A model generated the notes under the pieces. The model was not told where the DNA came from and made no database searches. It worked only from the letters and a program-made list of their open reading frames with translations. This document shows, one piece after another, positions 10,233-22,396 of a stretch of DNA of 64,000 nucleotides. Position 1 is the stretch's first letter. Each line of letters begins with the position of its first letter. The position numbers were made by a program, and so were the translations under genes. The stretch comes from Cheiracanthium punctorium (lineage: Eukaryota; Arthropoda; Arachnida; Araneae; Cheiracanthiidae), in NCBI GenBank assembly GCA_038373885.1, contig JAWZYV010012272.1:62001-126000 (forward strand), in the 5' to 3' direction.

Positions 10233-12208
10233 GCAAGCTTGATCTCTAGTGTATTCCGACAATCTTGTTATAATTTATGCTAAACTAATCAGCACTTTTC
10301 TTCCCCAACTGAAAAATGGCATTTCATCATTCATAAGAATCGGGCTTATCAATAAACGAAAATATTACAAAAATGACAATTTATTTCACTAATTCTATTT
10401 TGGAATAAGTCGTTTACAAATGTGGTTTAATGATTTTGCACTGCTTACACATTGAAAATTTTGTTTTGGGAAATGCTATTATTCAAGGGCAAAATCACTA
10501 TTCAATTATTCGTATTATTTGTTCAGCAAATTCTAGGACTACATTTTACTAAGGAACCTTTGTTTGGAGGACTCTGGATTTCCTTTGAGATAACAACCCG
10601 CGTTCCTCAGATTTTACAATCTTGTAATTTTTTACCGCAGGTCATCGTGATAAAAAAAAAAAAAGATATTACTCCGGAGATTGTTATTTACAAGCTGCTT
10701 TGAAGGCATTTTTGTTTAAGAATATGATAGAGCACTGTAACTTGTGAGGTTCATGCTCTGAGCAAGTATTATACAATCAACTCAAAACACCTCTCTTTAT
10801 TTTGTAATTACCCAACAAATGACGCGAATGTTACACAAATAATTAAGTAAATAAATCAAAATAACACATTTCTTAAGGCAGAATCTGACCGTTTCCAAAC
10901 TTAATATAACAAACCTCGTTAGTACATCATTTTCGATGACACTTAATGACTTACTAAGCGGAGTTTATATTAAATGCAAAACGAAAAGTTAAATGTTTAT
11001 GTGATAAGTGTGCTTATAATCATCTTACATTATAATTTATATAAATTCGTGGAATAAGAATAAGTTTAAAAAATGGATGGCAAATTAGGGAAACTATAAG
11101 TAAAGACGGTACAAAATAATTGTAATTTAACTGTTGAATCTGTCATATTTAATCTTCCCATCGTATGGAAGTCGAAACGAAGAACAGTTCTGAAGAATTT
11201 CTAAAATTTGTTCAAAAGGCAATAATAATTGTAAGGAAAAATTCTGATAGCCGTAATTTTGAAAGATAACCTTGACAAAGAAATTGGACCGAGCTTGTAT
11301 GTAAGCACGCTTAAAAGTGACGTCTTAAGCGAAGTGGTTGATAAAAAACAACAACAACACTATAAGCGGAGTACGGCATATGAAAAGGAGTATTGAAAAA
11401 ATGTCGGGACTTCTAAAAGATGATGTAATATGAGGAATGACGTTTTATCTAGGTGAGTTGCTAACTAGGATTGGCTGTATAAAATATTTTCTGAAGTTTC
11501 TATGTGAACCAAGTTCATTAAGCTCATATGAAGTTCGGTTCAACCACTGATCTGTAACAGAGAATAAGTTTAGGTCAATTCTATCTAGTATTAGCACTGA
11601 TAGGAATGTTAATAGAGAGTGTCTTTAAAATCCATCTAACAACAGTCAGTAATAATTTGTCAGTTCGTCATGTTACATCAATACAATAGCAGGAGTAAGG
11701 CATCGATAAATGTTAATGATTATCTTGTTTGACCATTGAGACTGAGACGATCAAATTGTTGTACCACTTTTCATATGTATCCGGTAAAAAGACGGTAGTA
11801 AGAAGAGTTTACCAGGAGGCTCTTCTTACTACTGTCCAGTAAGAAGTTTGAAATTTATAAGAATTAATTTTTCCACTTTTTTTTTGTATTTCTGTATGGG
11901 TCATAATGTCATAAAGTAACCATAAATATGTACTCCACTGAATTTTTTTTTCCATTTGTAATTGTATCGAAAGGTCACAATTTTTAACTCTTATACTATG
12001 AAAGAACATTAAGAAAATTAAAATTGTGAAGATGAATTTAAGTTTTATATTTTGGTTTTGCATTATTTCAACTTAATATAAAATTTATAATGAACTGATT
12101 AATATCTCGGGAAACAGCTTCAATAGCATTCATTTTTCGCGCTGATCTGTCATGGCGACAAATTAACGCGACCATTTGGTTTGATGTACTATATTTATTT
12201 TTTATGAT
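10233..12208. other. AT-rich DNA, no gene seen
   Basis: Open frames of 83-84 codons (10452, minus 11809) have no recognisable content. TATAAGCGGAGTACGGCAT near 11361 may be a pogo-type remnant. Nothing firm. Confidence 0.45.
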
Positions 12209-12209
12209 G

Positions 12210-12247
<38 letters not shown>
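12209..12247. repeat. (AAT)n microsatellite
   Basis: About 12 uninterrupted ATA/AAT triplets. They create the Ile run in a spurious minus-strand frame. Confidence 0.95.
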
Positions 12248-13738
12248 CAAGCTTATATAAGTTTACATTATATATTTGCAAATTTTCATCCACTTGCCTT
12301 TCAGATGAACTTTACTTCATGAGGGTGCGTGTGTACTCTTGAACCCATCACTACAGGGTAATTTTTTAAAATAAATACATTTATACTAACTAAATTCTCA
12401 AAAGAGTTAGTTCATATAAAAAATAAACCTAAATTACACAGCATTAAATGCAATCATACTAAAAAGATAAAAAAAAGAAAAGTGAATTTTCACGTCTAAA
12501 CAAAAGGTAAACAATAGCTACTTATTGCCATACTACGTAATTTATCGCTCCCCCTTGCCCTCCGAAAAAAAACCCTTCATCCATAAGGGATAATATCGGA
12601 GCTGTACCTATTCTTAAGCAGAATCTAACTTACTACCTGAACTGCGAGTTACTTCCATTAAACGCCATCATATTGGTTTAAAATGTTAGAAAATTCTTTC
12701 TTCTTTTTTATACAAAAGAGAAATGTACTTGTATAAAATAAAAATTAATTGCACATAAACATACAGTTTGGTGAAGTAAATTAATATTCGATGTACTTAA
12801 AATTTGTGAATAGTCATAAATGTGCAGTCGATAAAAAATAATTAAACCTTAAACATAAATCTGAACAGCTCCTTTTTTAAACAGTTAGACCTCAAAATAT
12901 CGCGCATTTTTGGATATTTTTTTTTGCAACCGCTTCGTTTATGACGTTTATTAAAGTCTTTTAAAATATATTTTCTTTTCTTTATTAACGTACACACAGT
13001 TCATTTGTGTAGCTAAATAAAAATATTGTCAGTTTCTTTGTCATGCACAGTGGGTGTAACTTTTATAAAGAAGCAGTTACAATATGTAATGGTTTCAAGT
13101 TAAGAAAAACAGCAAATTGTATTAAAAAATTATGTTTCGTGTTTCTAATTTTCTTTAGTATCAAATTTATGATTATTAAACAAAGGTTAAAAAACTTCGA
13201 AGCAATTCATATTTTCCATGCTAAAGTATTTAAAGCATGTACAAAAATGTAAACGTATTCATTAGAAATTATTCTTTTATTATTTGGACAAATATTAGCT
13301 TTTTGTTTCACGGAGTTAAAATAAAATAATAATGATTATTTGTAATTCAGTGAATTGTGAAAAGTTGAAAAATTACATTACATATCAGAGAAAAATCTCA
13401 TTTCTTTTTATTAAGGGAGTTTTATATTCAAATAAGTCAAACATTAGAAAAGGATAAAGGAAAGAAATCAAATAAGAAATAAATTATCACAAAGTCCTTT
13501 TCATTGAATTCAGAGTACGTTTTGAAGAGTGTTCTATTACTTGTGTATGAGACAATATTTTAATTATACTGTTTTTTTATTTATATATTTTGTAAAAAAA
13601 TATTTCTCGAAATTTGATAAATAAAACTTGCAAATTTTATGAAAATAAAAGACGTATTCAGATGTAGTCCTTTTTAAATTTACAGAAAGTTTTTACTTTG
13701 TTTTCAAGAATGAGAACTGTTCGAGATATATTACGAAC
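12248..13738. other. AT-rich DNA, no gene seen
   Basis: No credible frame, repeat or terminal structure noticed. A 69-codon frame at 13043 is not supported. Confidence 0.5.
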
Positions 13739-13740
13739 TA

Positions 13741-14943
13741 CAGTGAAATCCCTCTATAACGATATTTTGGGGGTCAAAATAATATATCGTTGTAAAGAGA
13801 ATTATCGTTATAGAGAGAATTGATATTGGAACGAAAAGATTTTTGTTCTTCATATATCCCATACCCTGCGGTGTCACCAGAAAATGGTCTGTTTTCATTC
13901 AGCACACCCTCGCAAATAATATATAATAAATGACAGGAGAAAAACATGTTTATAGTTTGCAGTAATTTTCACAACACTCACAAATTTTGGTTAAATACCC
14001 ATGCCGCCTCGCCAGGGATTCTAGCGGCGATATAGCTTATAAATATTTATAGCATATTTGAATAACAAATATATAATGTCTAAATAAGTAATACCTGAAT
14101 GCTGCAAAAGCGTTGTTTAAAATGTATTCGATATTAATTGAAAATACATACACATTAATTTATTCTATTTATTTTGAATTCTGTGTAAAAAAATCGGAAA
14201 TTGGCAACAGTTGACTGTGGAAGTCCGTATTTTCTGCAAACCTCAGCTTGCTTCATGCCTTTATCAAAATCTTTTATGATGCTGAATTTCACTTCGATAG
14301 ATATTTGTGTTCTTTTAGCCATTTGCTTTCGATTTTCTCTAAACAAACTTCAAAGTAAACAAAACTCATAAATAATTTAAAATATCCTCGTGCAATAATC
14401 GACCTCGATAGGATTTATCGGAGGTTAAAACTCTTACTCAAGTTCAGACAAAAGAACGTATCATTTTCTATATCAGTTCCGATGAAAGGAATCCTTGACC
14501 ATTTTTTAAAGAGGGGGGATAGGAATCAAAGATGTGTCATCCAGGAAATGCCAACTGTCCTTCCACCTTACCAGAAATGCACTTTCTCATTACCATAGTG
14601 TTACATCAGCAAAACGAAACTTAGAAGACATTCTCTGGCAGAGGCATGGTCCAACCCGTTCCAACCACATTTTACCTCGCCTTTGTGTAGCTTTCAATGT
14701 GTGTGTATGAGTTGGACTTCTGATGCATCGTAGAAAAAAAAATATGTCGTAGTAGAGAGAATTATTGTGATGTAAGGGATAATTATTACCATCGTTGTAG
14801 AGAGAATTATCGTTTTGTAGGATATCGTAATACAGAGAACTATTTTACATTAATCTCAAGGGAATTCAGCCAGGACTATGAAAAAATATCGTAATAGAGA
14901 GAATTATCGTTATAGAGGATATCGTTGTAGCGAGATTCTACTG
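13741..14943 (-). mobile_element. pogo/Tigger-type Tc1/mariner element, internally deleted
   Basis: The ends are CAGTGAAATCCCTCTATAAC (13741) and the inverted CGAGATTCTACTG (14943), flanked by TA on both sides (13739-13740, 14944-14945), the Tc1/mariner target. Both subterminal regions repeat ATCGTTATAGAGAGAATT-like blocks, the usual binding-site arrays of this group. At ~1.2 kb it is about half the expected length. The remaining coding start lies on the minus strand. Confidence 0.85.
14155..14322 (-). pseudogene. pogo/Tigger transposase N-terminus (HTH), truncated
   Basis: Begins at the ATG of MAKRTQISIEVKFSIIKDF; an in-frame non-ATG extension upstream is not needed. Residues ~5-40 match the style of the pipsqueak/CENP-B N-terminal helix-turn-helix: an 'EVKFSIIKDFDKG' first helix, then 'AEVCRKYGLPQSTVANF' as turn and recognition helix. 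This domain binds the element's subterminal repeats. After Phe-41 the frame runs into unrelated AT-rich sequence and stops at codon 56, so the second HTH and the DDE catalytic core are gone. That agrees with the short element. Domestication is unlikely given the truncation and intact TIRs. Confidence 0.7.
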
Positions 14944-14945
14944 TA

Positions 14946-17413
14946 TATCCTCTTCGCTCCAGAGCTCCACGTATGCGGACCTTCTTTTTTCCATTGTTAA
15001 AACGATCCTTTAAGACTTTTTGCTGTTCTAAACTAACGTACACTTTCTTGGACGGTTTAATTTTGAATAAAAGGATTTTAACTCATGTGAATGTGTAAGG
15101 TCTGCAACTAACGCACACATTTTATTTTTATTTGACGTTACACAAAAGAATATTTCAATGTTAATGAAATTTCCTAAGTTGAGTTTATGAATGTCTTTTT
15201 CTTCAAAATTTATGTATCCGAAAAGAACTTATTGGGCATCATTTATCTTTAAAAGTTTCTTAACAATTTTCGTTTAAGGGTGCTAATAATTTTTACTACT
15301 GAAAAAGAGATTCGTAATTAGGCTTTTTTTTCTAAAAATTATTTGAAAACACGTTTTCTGCTTGTTGTTTTTTGAAAACAATGATGAGATTGTGCTTTAA
15401 TTTGAAATGTGAGATTTACGTCGGGTTTGGAGAAGATATTTAATTTTGAAGCGTTTAAAATAACTCAATAAACTTATGACTACTTAAATATTTGTGTCTA
15501 TATTAATTATATTTTTTATTACGCATAAAATGTCATTTGACTAACATAAAATATAAAAGTTTTTTCTCAAATAAGGGATAAAATTTTGAATTTTAAAAGT
15601 CATCTCAATTAAGATGTTTAAGATTATTTTAAATAAAATTGTTAAGCATGTTCATACTCATAGGTCTTAATTATTTATATTAAATGACCTTACGCATTTG
15701 TTTAAAAAAATATGAAACCTGATTATTTAGTTAACAATTTGCTTACCCCATTAGCGAAAGGTCGTTTCATCACATTCTCGAACTTTCGTGGATGCCTGAA
15801 ATGATAAATAAATTTCCGAAGCTTATGGGGTGTGAAGAATGCATTTCTTCCAAAGTATAAATAAAAAAATAATGGATTCACATTTGATTTTGTGCTGCCG
15901 CTGATTATTTTGTGGAAATCAAATTTATTATTTGAGAAACAGAAATAGGGAAACAAATTGATACTTAGGTATTTTTCAGACTGCTACATTTTGCGACCGT
16001 CCCCAAAAAAGGACGGTACGTGGCTAATTTTTAGGAATGTAGGTCTACTAGATTAAATTAGCGGAACAAGTTATAGGAATAAAGAACATATCACACATTT
16101 TAAAAACCATGCACAAAGAACCACACTAACTTGTGTTTTACCCCCAAATTTTTCCATTTAATTATAACTGTCAGCTGGCATTATCATGTAACAGTGCAAG
16201 ATATCCCCAACGAAGAATTTCTGTAAAACACAAAAATTTCCTAGGAATAGATCCCTTCTTAGGACAACTGGATCAAGGAAGATTCTAGAAAAGTGACATA
16301 AATCGTTCTATTAGAATAAAATCACAACAGCAATGTTTTCATTCTTAAGAAGTCCTCTTATGATAATAAAAACGTTTGTTTTAAAAAAAAAGGGAGTTAA
16401 AACTGAAAATTTCAGTTCATAACTGCATTAAAAAAATGTTGATGGCACATTTAACTAAAATTACCCTAAAGTGTTTTCTTTAAAAGTGATATGAAAAAAA
16501 TCACTTTATATAAATTGTCATGTATGTCAGAACGTTCATTTTTAGTTTTAGTTAGTAGGGCATGACTCTAGGAGAGAAAAATTAAAAAAAAAAGCCCGAT
16601 GATGCTCATTAATCTAGCCCCGTGGCTTATTTTTACAACTATTGGTGCATAAAGCAAATATGGAATTTAAAAACGTTAGTCTGCGTACAAGTATGTATCC
16701 AATTCAAAAACACTAAATGTGACGCAGCTAACATTTTTTTTAAAAATCCGACGATAAAAAATAATAAAATTATAAATTATAGTTGAGTGACCCGCGGAAT
16801 CACTCGCGAAAGAGCGGAAATCACTCGTGAATAGATGGTTCAGAAGCTGTGATTAATCAACGCTAATAACGTTAAAAATTATGAATGTATGGATTTTATG
16901 TTGAAAAATATTCTAGAAATGGGGCTGGAACTCCCCCCCCGCCCTCACGTGCCCGACGGGGTACAGAGCTGCAAGACAAATCGATCAACGATCATTATTT
17001 ATAAGTATAATCATTCTTTTGGATGGTTCCAGTAGACATAGTCCTTACGTGTGCCCTCAGAAAGCAGGCACAAGGAATCGGATTTTGAGAATACGGAAGC
17101 TTGGGAGTACAGCGCCATTTGTTAACCGCTATTGCAAACACATTTCTTACGTTATTTACGCTACTAAGACTTACGTTACTAAGATGCACGCACAAAATAA
17201 TTAATACTAAAAGAATAAAATGTCTCTGTCAGCGAAGTCTACGTTTATCACTTTTTCTCAAACTTCAGGCTGATTGCGGCAACTGAACATATTAATCAAT
17301 CTAGCTGAAAATTTGCGCATTTATTATTGAGTCAATTAAGGTAAACTCCATTGCTAGGGACAAGAAATTTTCAAAAAAAATTATAATTTTTAGAAATTTT
17401 TCAAAAAGTTTTT
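14946..17413. other. AT-rich DNA, no gene seen
   Basis: About 2.5 kb without a supported feature. A short stem (CCGTCC...GGACGG) sits near 15997-16016. A C-run with flanking GC-rich sequence lies near 16930-16970. Overlapping 61-66-codon frames around 17000-17290 on both strands look like chance. Confidence 0.45.
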
Positions 17414-17905
17414 TTTTCATTTTTTTATTCAAAGTGCAAAGCGGCCACTGAAGATCTTAACCAATCGAGTTGAAATTTGGCACACATTTTATTAGGCCGA
17501 TTTGGCCCAAAAATAGCACTAAGGATAAGCGAATTTCGAAAAGAAAAGGTTTTATTTTCAATACGCCCTAGTGCACAACTAGATGTTATAACAATTCTAA
17601 ATATAAAGTTTCAACATTCTATGACCAATAGTTTTTGAGATATGCGAGTTACATACATACGTACGTACCTACAGATATCAGGAAAAAATTGTCAAAATGG
17701 ACTTGCGGTCGGTCAAAATGGGTGTACCTGCATTTATAAAAACATGCCTGCATGTGTACGATGAGATGCATCGCAAAAATTTTTAAAAATAAATTTATAG
17801 GTAGTCGAAATTGTTTTTTTCAACAAAATCTGGCTACTAAAATTTTTCGCGATCACATTATTTCCTTATGCTTCGAAGGAAGGTAAGGGGGACAAGACAC
17901 AAGAA
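17414..17905 (+). repeat. LINE-tail-like dispersed repeat, copy 1
   Basis: Shares ordered blocks with 52768-53345 and parts of 29640-30310: CACAACTAGATGTTA, AAAGTTTCAACATTCTA, TTTTTGAGATATGCGAGTTA, a CATACGTACGTAC run, GTCAAAATGG and CGATGAGATGCATCGCAAAA. It ends near a GAAGGAAGG tail. The layout resembles 3' ends of arthropod non-LTR elements, but no reverse transcriptase frame is present. Confidence 0.6.
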
Positions 17906-18498
17906 AGTAAAAATGGACGGAGATTAATCAGCTATTTTATCAGTAAAGATACTGAAAGGAGATTATAGTATCTAGGAAACATTTTTAAACTTAAATTTTA
18001 ATTCAATCTATTTAAATAAATGTGCGTATACAAAGCATTATAAAGGAAAAGTTTTTATTTAGTAGTCGATTATTATAATAATAAAAAAGCTACAGAGTTT
18101 GTGAACCAAATTCAAGTACTACCATACAGAAAATTTAAAAAAAAATTCTACACTTTAAAGCACATTTTCATCAAAAACATTTTCAACAAAATGTCAGAGT
18201 TTTATTTAATTTTTTATTGGTACAGTTTAAAACTTAAAAGTAATAATTTGAAGCCGTGTAATAGAATCAGAACGGTGAATTTCAGTGCATTTGTTTTGGA
18301 AATAAATACTGTTTTTCAATATAATGAAATAATTTTGTTTACTTACATTTTGAGAATTTCAGCATGTTCTGTAATTCAAACGTATTCCAAGAAACAATGT
18401 TTTGATAATTTGTAATGACTTATAAAAAACGCCTTTAAAAATTGATTTTGGAAAAATGAAACATTTACAACGTATTTAACATTATTTTAAAAATAAAG
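17906..18498. other. AT-rich DNA, no gene seen
   Basis: A 104-codon frame at 18101-18415 begins with GTG and is lysine/isoleucine-rich as expected of random AT-rich DNA. It is not supported as a gene. Confidence 0.5.
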
Positions 18499-18506
18499 GT
18501 AACAAG
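18499..18506. repeat. 8-bp TSD (left) of the large hAT
   Basis: GTAACAAG, identical to 22774-22781. Confidence 0.95.
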
Positions 18507-18813
18507 TAGGGATCGACCGATAGTACCGGCAACCGATAGTATCGGCGCCGATACCTCCTATTTTTTTAGGTATCGGTATCGGTTCTTCCGATTCTAAAAG
18601 TATCGGGAAAGTATCGGTTTCTCTGGCTTTCATCCATTTTCACCGATACTTTTCAACCGATACTTCGCCTTTCAGAAGAAAACCACGCAGGCGCAACACC
18701 ATTCTAGAATCTTTATTTTGGTAATGAGATGAGAGGCGTCGTTTCATTGGCACATTTGTTTGCGCGAGTGTTTTCGAACTGTTTTTTATTTTTTTAATTC
18801 TAACCATGGCTAA

Positions 18814-19077
18814 ATGGATCTCGTATCACCAAGTGTGGTCGAAATTATACACGAAGAATCGTTAGATGATAGTTTAACAGGACAATCGTCTATTCTAAAT
18901 TATTTTGAATTGGTGCCCAACACTAAATACGCCATCTGCAAGGATTGCAAAAAACAAATGTCGAGAGGTAGGCTATCATTTTACTTCAACGTATATAAAC
19001 GTTTATTTTCTCACTGTGTGGACTCGAAAAAGAGTTCATACGAACTCGCTGGGTTCCATTTAAAAAATTCGCTATAG
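18814..19077 (+). CDS. hAT transposase first exon, BED-finger start (fragment)
   Basis: The plus-strand sister of 160-423, with an identical 87-residue translation. The ATG at 18814 lies ~310 bp inside the TIR; an earlier ATG (18806) is in another frame. Cys42 and Cys45 form the CxxC of a BED-type finger, following an acidic N-terminal stretch (residues 10-20). A donor-like site AGAG|GTAGGC at 18967/18968 suggests that only codons 1-51 are coding and that the His pair was in the next exon. No such exon or catalytic core is visible before 22773, so this copy should not make an active transposase. Identity between the two copies points to recent movement or strong conservation of this end. Confidence 0.6.
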   Translation: MDLVSPSVVEIIHEESLDDSLTGQSSILNYFELVPNTKYAICKDCKKQMSRGRLSFYFNVYKRLFSHCVDSKKSSYELAGFHLKNSL

Positions 19078-19505
19078 AGAAAATTTCGTTGTACAGAGAT
19101 TAGAGATTTTTGCAATTATTTCAGCAAATATTACAAACTTTTTAGTTAATTCGATGTTTAAAAGTATTAAATTATGACTTTCAATAACAAACAAATTGGT
19201 ATTTATTATAAATTTGTTAAACTTACAGTTTCTTACTTTTCATTGAAAAATGAAATATTCAAAAGTAAAGACAATCCACGAATTTAGAGAATAAAATATG
19301 TAATGCACTTACGTTTATTTACTTCAAAATTCCATTATTTTACATTGTTTTGTATTCTGTGATTTTAAATTTTCATAAAAATATTCACATTTTAAAAGTA
19401 CGCTGAAAATAGAGTGAGGCATATTTTCTTCCATTTGGAAACCTCTTTTTAATGGTTTTGAAAGGTTGAAGCATTAAAGTTTGATGCGGTTTTGGTCGTG
19501 AAGCG

Positions 19506-19661
19506 CAGGGCCTTATTATTATATGGGCAAATCGGGACTTTGCCTAGGTCCCCCAATTTTAATTTTTTTTCTTAAATATTCTTTTTTATATCGAAATTTT
19601 AAAAATATAACAAATTTCATAGATTGGGGGCCCCCAAATCTATCAATGCCCGGTGCCCCTG
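19506..19661. mobile_element. hAT-type MITE nested in the large hAT
   Basis: The ends are CAGGGCCTTATTATTATATG and an inverted partner finishing CCCGGTGCCCCTG. The inner part has mirrored GGTCCCCC / GGGGGCCCCC blocks. The 8-bp flanks match only partly, so the call rests on the inverted ends. Confidence 0.55.
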
Positions 19662-19859
19662 TTGGTGCGCTCTCGAGAAAGTCTAGCTCTTGATATAGAT
19701 TTCGTGCTTAAGAGACATGCTTTAAATTTTTATTTTAAAAAATTGGCGCAAGGACATCTTATTCGGCTTGGGTATGATATAGATATCAAAATGGATGGGG
19801 GAGACGGTCCTTGACATCGTTTGATATTTCAGGGGATGACGACCTTTAAAGTGTTAAAG

Positions 19860-20075
19860 CAGATATGGGCAACCTTTGAAAAGTTGTGGGCCAAACTTTA
19901 GGATGTTAGCGAAGTCGCGGGCCAAACTTGCGGATTTTAGCGAAGTGGCGGCCGTATAATTGGAATTTATATGGGGTATTAAATGGTTTATAGGAGTTTT
20001 CAAATGTTCCGCGGGCCGGATCAAAAGCCGTGGCGGGCCACATCTGGCTTGCGGGCCGGCAGTTGCCCATATGTG
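19860..20075. mobile_element. hAT-type MITE with perfect 8-bp TSD, nested
   Basis: The inverted ends are CAGATATGGGCAAC and GTTGCCCATATGTG, flanked by TGTTAAAG at 19852-19859 and 20076-20083. GCGGGCCAAA/GCGGGCCGG repeats lie inside. Non-coding, 216 bp. Confidence 0.9.
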
Positions 20076-20269
20076 TGTTAAAGTGTAATATTTCAGCCTT
20101 CGAAATATGTTTGAGGAATTTGTTTCTATTTAGTTTATAGAACTTCAGATACAGACATTTTAATATTAGTCAGCCGGAAATATTTGAAACCGAAAGTAGC
20201 ATTCTGCTATCGGAAGTGAATCGTATTTCTGCGCATGCAAACGGGGATAGGGTTTGAACCGAATGACGT

Positions 20270-20661
20270 TTGTCGGTCATACCCCCCCCCCCCATGGTGC
20301 CCCTCTGCAAACGTACAAAAAAAAGGCGCCCCTTTTGTGCTCTAGATCAGTGGTTCTCAAACTATGGGCCGCGACCCATTGTTGGGTCACGGGACCAATT
20401 TCGGTGGGTCGAAAAGGGTGGGAAAAATTAAACTTTAGTATTTTATATATATAGTAAACTATACTATTTTATATAGCTTATATTGGTTATCGTTATGTAA
20501 TAGTGGGTCGCGGAAAAAAATCTAGTTGAAGATTTTTTGAAGAGAAGGACAAAAAAGTTTGGGAACCACTGCTCTAGATCAAGATTTTCTCGTTTTAGTT
20601 CGAAATTGCCCCCTTTTGACGATGGCACCCAGACCTTGCTTACTGTACCACGCCGACCCTG
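20270..20661. mobile_element. Fragment of a GGTGCCCC-type hAT, split by a younger MITE
   Basis: The right end reads CGCCGACCCTG (20651-20661), a hAT-like terminus. The inner GGTGCCCC, GCGCCCC and GCCCCC blocks are on both sides of the insertion at 20348-20571. A matching left terminus was not found. Confidence 0.4.
20348..20571. mobile_element. hAT-type MITE (CAGTGGTTCTCAAACT ends) with perfect TSD
   Basis: The ends CAGTGGTTCTCAAACT and AGTTTGGGAACCACTG form the TIR, flanked by CTCTAGAT at 20340-20347 and 20572-20579. Inner GGGTCGCG/CGCGACCC motifs are mirrored. This TIR style is widespread among animal hAT MITEs. It is the innermost of three nested layers here. Confidence 0.92.
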
Positions 20662-20671
20662 CTCAGAGCTT

Positions 20672-21562
20672 AGAATTAAAACGGATAAAATTTCTTCATA
20701 TCAATCACAGAAAAACATGTTAACAATGACCATAAGAACAAAAACACTGAAGATCAATTTCATTAAATATGGATACTTTAAGTAGCAACTTTTTAAGACT
20801 TGAAAATTGAATTTAGTTTATCATTTTTGGATTTTTCTTTAACCTTCATTTAATCTCGTCATTTTTAAGCATCTTTTATTTAGACCCACCAAGGCGTAGC
20901 TTGAAAACGAGCAAAAATATTTTTCTTCATATTGTAGCTGTTTCAATGATAAAATTAATGATACTAAAATTATAAAAGAAACCTACATGTAAAAACAATT
21001 TATTCCTTGTTTGTGTCGCAAAGAAATTAACTTTTTCGCAGTGACTTGAAAACTGGTGACTCCCGTGAACTTTAATTATGTTGGTCCAGAAGTTAAATGA
21101 TTCATTTTTAAAACATTACACACTATCAAAAGTACGAATTATCAAACATTTAATGATTTTATTATCTTTCAGATTAATGAGAGAACGTAATTTGTATCAT
21201 TCTATTTTGATAAGTGTAATAATTATCAATATCTAATAATTATTTATATTATTAATTTAAAAAGTTGAAGCTGTATTAGTATAATTAGTAATACTAATTA
21301 TTATTTAGTTTATTTCAAATTTTGGGGTAAAAGACATATTTCTTGTGAATAGTATTTGGTTTATATATAAGGAAAACACAGGAATAATCCGTGTGTACCT
21401 GTTCTTCGTACGGAAAACATCAAATACATGGATCGTCCGGATTAACCCTGTCTGGAGAATCAAAATATTCGGATTTTCAAAAAGAACTTAAAAATGATCA
21501 GTATGAGTTTATATTAAAAAGAAATCTTGCTAAAACATTTAATAATTACCTTAGTGGTTAAA
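20672..21562. other. hAT interior, AT-rich, nothing recognised
   Basis: No transposase-like frame, TIR pair or tandem repeat is visible in this part of the large element. Confidence 0.5.
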
Positions 21563-21569
21563 TAATTGG

Positions 21570-21736
21570 CAGAGACGGCCCGAAGGGCGTGCGGGGCCCC
21601 AGGCGAAGCGCAAGAGCGAGGCCTCTTCTCTATTATGTCTTATGAGATAGCAATAAAGTGGCCCAGGAGCGGGGCCTCTATAAGTGCGGGGCCTTAGGCG
21701 ATCGCCTACATTCGCACCCCCCTTGGGCCGGCCCTG
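21570..21736. mobile_element. hAT-type MITE (CAGGGCCGGCCC family), nested
   Basis: The left end is CAGAGACGGCCCGAAGG and the right end CCTTGGGCCGGCCCTG. TAATTGG sits immediately outside both ends (21563-21569, 21737-21743), a 7-bp match to what should be an 8-bp duplication. The interior contains mirrored GCGGGGCC blocks. The spurious minus-strand frame 21551-21787 is this repeat. Confidence 0.8.
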
Positions 21737-21743
21737 TAATTGG

Positions 21744-22273
21744 AGCAGATAAATAAAACCATTAATTAATGTAAACTTATTATGCATTTAAGGGTAGGTA
21801 TGCATTTTTAGGGAAGAATTTACATACGTATTTAATGAACAATATCTAAATACATATGTACTTACATAATAGCGTACAGTTTATACATTATCACAATTTA
21901 ATGCAGTTTAAGTAATCTAAAAAATATTTTCATATGTGAAAGAATTATAATTAAAGAAAATCTAAATGAAACTTGCAAGCTTTGAAGTTGAATACATTTC
22001 ATGTGTTTACTTTTGTAAGCAAAAAATCGAGGCATGAACCAAAAACTAAGACACATATAGTAAGAGCAAGCAGGAAGCTGTTTTGGGCCTAATATGGAAA
22101 CCTTTTATCTGGCTCATAGCAACAATTAGGCGACAAAATAGAGGTTGAGAAAAATAATTTTAAATATTTGCACCAGTCGGAACTGGAAATGGATTCTCTT
22201 ATTAATATATCCCTTTAACTGCCCCCCCCCGTGTTTGTGTTCTGTCAAGCCTAAATGAGGGGCATCTACCTAT
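21744..22273. other. hAT interior, nothing recognised
   Basis: AT-rich, with a C-run near 22221. Confidence 0.5.
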
Positions 22274-22396
22274 AGGGGTGGGGCTTGGACGGAGGACTTT
22301 TTAAGAGTGTCTGACGCATATTCACGTAACATCTGGAGAAAATCGCACAAAACTCTAGACCACTAGATCGACAGCCACGCGAGGAGAAAGAATTCC
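22274..22396 (+). repeat. Dispersed ~70-120-bp repeat, copy B
   Basis: The core 22319-22396 matches copy A (1577) and copy C (63168). The stretch before it (GGGGCTTGGACGGA, then GACTTTTTAAG) matches copy C only, so the true unit extends further left. The minus-strand frame at 22266-22508 runs through this repeat and lacks an ATG. Confidence 0.6.

Noticed and set aside
18101..18415. 104-codon open frame
   Set aside because: Begins with GTG, composition as expected for AT-rich random sequence, no motif.
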